Below, piece by piece: positions 7,099 to 8,639 of a stretch of DNA of 8,639 nt (the first letter of the stretch is position 1; each line of letters starts with the position of its first letter). The translations under genes and the position numbers were made by a program. The stretch lies in contig JAKACI010000050.1 in the NCBI GenBank assembly GCA_021821565.1, positions 1 through 8,639 of the forward strand, given 5' to 3'. The notes under the pieces are model-generated. The model was not told where the DNA came from. It saw only the letters and a program-made list of their open reading frames with translations, and searched no databases. Source of the stretch: a bacterium. Lineage in GTDB: Bacteria > SZUA-79 > Acidulodesulfobacterales > Acidulodesulfobacteraceae.

Positions 7099-8309
7099 AT
7101 TGCAGATTTTGCGGAAATAACCTATATTATGAATTTATTAATCTTATTAATTCTCCCCCGTCAAATTCTTATTTATCATTTGAGCAATTAAACGAACCGG
7201 AAATTTTTTATCCGCTTAAACTTTTTGTATGCGACAAATGTTTTTTAGTTCAAATTGACGAATATAAAAAAAATATAGATATTTTTAATGACGACTATGC
7301 ATATTTTAGCTCATTTTCTACGAGCTGGCTGGAACACGCTAAAAAATACGTAGAGATTATAGCAGATAGGCTTAAATTAAATAAGAATTCTTTGGTAATT
7401 GAAATAGCGAGTAATGACGGTTATTTGCTTCAATATTTTAAACAGAAAGAAATTCAATGCATCGGGATAGAACCGGCTAAAAATACGGCAGCTATTGCAA
7501 AAAGTAAAGGTATTAATGTTATAGAAGATTTTTTTACCGAAAAATTAGCAAACGATTTACCTAAAGCTGATTTAATAATAGGAAATAATGTATTGGCGCA
7601 TGTTCCAAACATTAATGATTTTGTTAAAGGATTAAAGAAAGCGCTTAAACCGAACGGGGTTATAACTATTGAATTCCCGCATTTATTAAATTTAATGAAA
7701 CAGAATGAATTTGACACTGTATATCATGAGCATTTTTCTTATTTATTGCTTTTCACAACAATACAAATATTTCAAGCGCATAAGTTAAATATTTTTGATG
7801 TTGACGAGTTACCTACACATGGCGGAAGTTTAAGAATATATGCGACCCATGCAGAATTAAATAAAAAACAATATAAGAGTGTAAATAGAGTAATAGAAAA
7901 AGAATTGTTAGCCAATTTAAACAAACTTGAAGGATATAAGAACTTTCAAGCTAAAGTTGATAAAATTAAATATGATTTTTTAATGTTTTTACTAAAAGCA
8001 AAAAAACAAGGTCAAAAAGTTGCGGCATACGGCGCGGCGGCTAAAGGCAATACACTATTTAATTATTGCGGAGTAAAAAAAGATTTAATCCAATTTATTG
8101 TTGATAAAAATCCCTATAAACGAAATAAATTTTTACCTGGCAGTCATATTCCGATAGTTTCCGAGGATATACTGATAAAAGAGAAGCCGGAATTTATTAT
8201 TATAATACCATGGAATATTAAAGATGAAATTATTAATCAATTAGCATATACAAAAAAATGGAATGCAAAATTTATAACCGTTATTCCTAAGTTAATTATA
8301 TTTGATTAA
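7095..8309 (+). CDS. SAM-dependent sugar C-methyltransferase (TylC3/TcaB9/NovU type)
   Basis: This 404-residue enzyme has the full three-part plan of sugar C-methyltransferases: an N-terminal zinc domain (C3, C6, C46, C49), a central Rossmann SAM domain (VIEIASNDGYLLQ at 101-113, GIEPAKN at 124-130, NNVLAHV at 164-170), and a C-terminal domain with AAYGAAAKGNTLFNYCG. YHEHFSY at 210-216 matches the catalytic Tyr/Glu/His cluster known from the C-3' methyltransferase TcaB9; DYAYFSSF (67-74) and H169 also fit. These enzymes methylate carbon next to the keto group of 4-keto-6-deoxy nucleotide sugars, usually C3, less often C5. Beside rfbF/rfbG the substrate is probably CDP-4-keto-6-deoxyglucose; this and the carbon used are inferred. 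ATG 7095 begins directly with the Cys-rich domain. Likely binding sites are AAAGA at 7083-7087 (7 nt away) or AAAGGA at 7075-7080 (14 nt), both inside or touching the preceding MITE. Confidence 0.93.
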   Translation: MNCRFCGNNLYYEFINLINSPPSNSYLSFEQLNEPEIFYPLKLFVCDKCFLVQIDEYKKNIDIFNDDYAYFSSFSTSWLEHAKKYVEIIADRLKLNKNSLVIEIASNDGYLLQYFKQKEIQCIGIEPAKNTAAIAKSKGINVIEDFFTEKLANDLPKADLIIGNNVLAHVPNINDFVKGLKKALKPNGVITIEFPHLLNLMKQNEFDTVYHEHFSYLLLFTTIQIFQAHKLNIFDVDELPTHGGSLRIYATHAELNKKQYKSVNRVIEKELLANLNKLEGYKNFQAKVDKIKYDFLMFLLKAKKQGQKVAAYGAAAKGNTLFNYCGVKKDLIQFIVDKNPYKRNKFLPGSHIPIVSEDILIKEKPEFIIIIPWNIKDEIINQLAYTKKWNAKFITVIPKLIIFD

Positions 8310-8321
8310 ATGATAATCTGA

Positions 8322-8355
8322 AAATAATTTTATATTAAAAATAATTCTATATTAA
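8322..8355. repeat. 17-bp head-to-tail tandem duplication
   Basis: Two adjacent 17-bp units, 8322-8338 and 8339-8355, differ at one base (T versus C). They begin 12 nt after the methyltransferase stop in A+T-rich DNA. No function is apparent; replication slippage is the simple explanation. Confidence 0.6.
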
Positions 8356-8379
8356 TAATTAATAAAAATCATATCTGAT

Positions 8380-8475
8380 TTATTTTAATCTCTGATTACT
8401 CTTGCACCAGCAGCATTTTTTTGCGGTATCAAAAGAATTAGCCTGTCTTAATTGAAACTTGCATATAGCGGTCAT
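8380..8475 (-). CDS. Possible 31-residue Cys-rich small ORF
   Basis: The minus strand encodes a 31-residue peptide from ATG 8475 to TAA 8380-8382, with C21, C22 and C24 flanking Trp23. GAGG stands 8 nt before the ATG, a plausible ribosome binding site. I do not recognise it. It could be a genuine small protein, or the remnant of a longer gene or of insertion-sequence DNA, since its upstream region holds repeated TGTCCG words. Local base composition is clearly less A+T-rich than the flanks. Evidence for expression is thin. Confidence 0.22.
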   Translation of the reverse strand: MTAICKFQLRQANSFDTAKKCCWCKSNQRLK

Positions 8476-8477
8476 AT

Positions 8478-8537
8478 CGGACACCTCAGTCGTAGATTTT
8501 CGGACACTTTTTATATTATAATAATTAATCTGGACAT
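8478..8537. repeat. CGGACAC repeats, possible insertion-sequence end
   Basis: CGGACAC occurs at 8478-8484 and 8501-8507, and the related TGGACAT at 8531-8537. On the minus strand the exact copies read GTGTCCG. Multiple short TGTCCG-like words near an end are seen in some insertion sequences, but no transposase or matching opposite end is present, so this may be a relic or a protein-binding array. Confidence 0.35.
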
Positions 8538-8545
8538 GATATAAT
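8537..8545 (+). promoter_or_regulatory. Extended -10 promoter
   Basis: TGATATAAT is a consensus extended -10 element (TGN followed by TATAAT). It lies 31 nt before the ATG at 8577, leaving room for a transcription start near 8552 and a short leader with the binding site at 8564-8567. No good -35 hexamer is seen, which an extended -10 does not require. Confidence 0.55.
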
Positions 8546-8576
8546 TAAAATAGTAAAAGAACTGGAGAAAAATAAG

Positions 8577-8639
8577 ATGCCTATAACTATAAACTTAGAA
8601 GATGACCCATTTTATCTTGAAGGAAAAGCCGAAGGGGAA
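8577..8639 (+). CDS. Hypothetical protein, 3'-partial (Glu/Lys/Gly-rich start)
   Basis: Only the first 21 codons are present before the window ends. The product begins MPITINLEDDPFYLEGKAEG. GGAG at 8564-8567 lies 9 nt before the ATG, and an extended -10 promoter sits further upstream, so the start is well supported. A KAEGE-like beginning often leads into runs of Glu, Lys and Gly forming charged helices. Such tails occur in small hypothetical proteins and at the ends of some Rpn/PD-(D/E)XK transposase-like nucleases, but the fragment is too short to assign. It appears to be an independent transcription unit, not part of the sugar operon. Confidence 0.6.
   Translation, partial: MPITINLEDDPFYLEGKAEGE

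Noticed and set aside
7454..7717. Minus-strand frame opposite the methyltransferase
   Set aside because: It is antisense to the SAM-binding domain, with no binding site or recognisable motif.

Overview
The window is a surface-polysaccharide (O-antigen or similar) sugar-biosynthesis and glycosyltransferase region from a very A+T-rich bacterium. CDP-sugar genes of the rfbF/rfbG type and family-2 glycosyltransferases suggest a Gram-negative envelope. The G+C-rich palindromic core repeats, which read VIPAKAGIQ when translated, are a type scattered through many proteobacterial genomes. I cannot name the organism from sequence alone. TTG is used as a start for rfbF.

Layout, left to right. (1) Positions 10-891 hold the 3' part of a family-2 glycosyltransferase. 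Its 5' end is missing, and bases 1-22 are an exact reverse-complement copy of bases 78-99, which looks like a fold-back artefact at a contig edge. (2) A 166-bp MITE-like element lies at 916-1081. (3) A two-domain glycosyltransferase lies at 1221-3095. (4) On the minus strand, converging on it with a 23-nt gap, is a translationally coupled pair (ATGA overlap): an RmlC-type 3,5-epimerase (3979-4539) followed by an extended-SDR reductase/epimerase (3119-3982). (5) A divergent spacer of about 92% A+T follows (4540-4963). (6) Then come rfbF (4964-5743) and rfbG (5736-6881), overlapping by 8 nt, a second MITE copy (6923-7086), and a TylC3/TcaB9-type sugar C-methyltransferase (7095-8309). (7) A short accessory-looking tail contains a tandem duplication, repeated CGGACAC motifs, a good extended -10 promoter and the first 21 codons of an unidentified Glu/Lys/Gly-rich protein.

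Read together, RfbF makes CDP-glucose and RfbG converts it to CDP-4-keto-6-deoxyglucose. The methyltransferase probably adds a carbon-bound methyl group, the RmlC-like protein epimerises, and the SDR reduces the 4-keto group. The predicted product is a CDP-activated C-methyl-branched 6-deoxyhexose (virenose-like in type), which the neighbouring glycosyltransferases could transfer. No 3-dehydratase (rfbH) is present, so a 3,6-dideoxyhexose such as abequose or tyvelose is not the obvious product. The exact sugar is an inference.

The most noteworthy non-coding signal is the pair of related 164-166 bp inverted-repeat elements. Each is flanked by its own 5-bp direct repeat. The second supplies the sequence just upstream of the methyltransferase, including a possible ribosome binding site.
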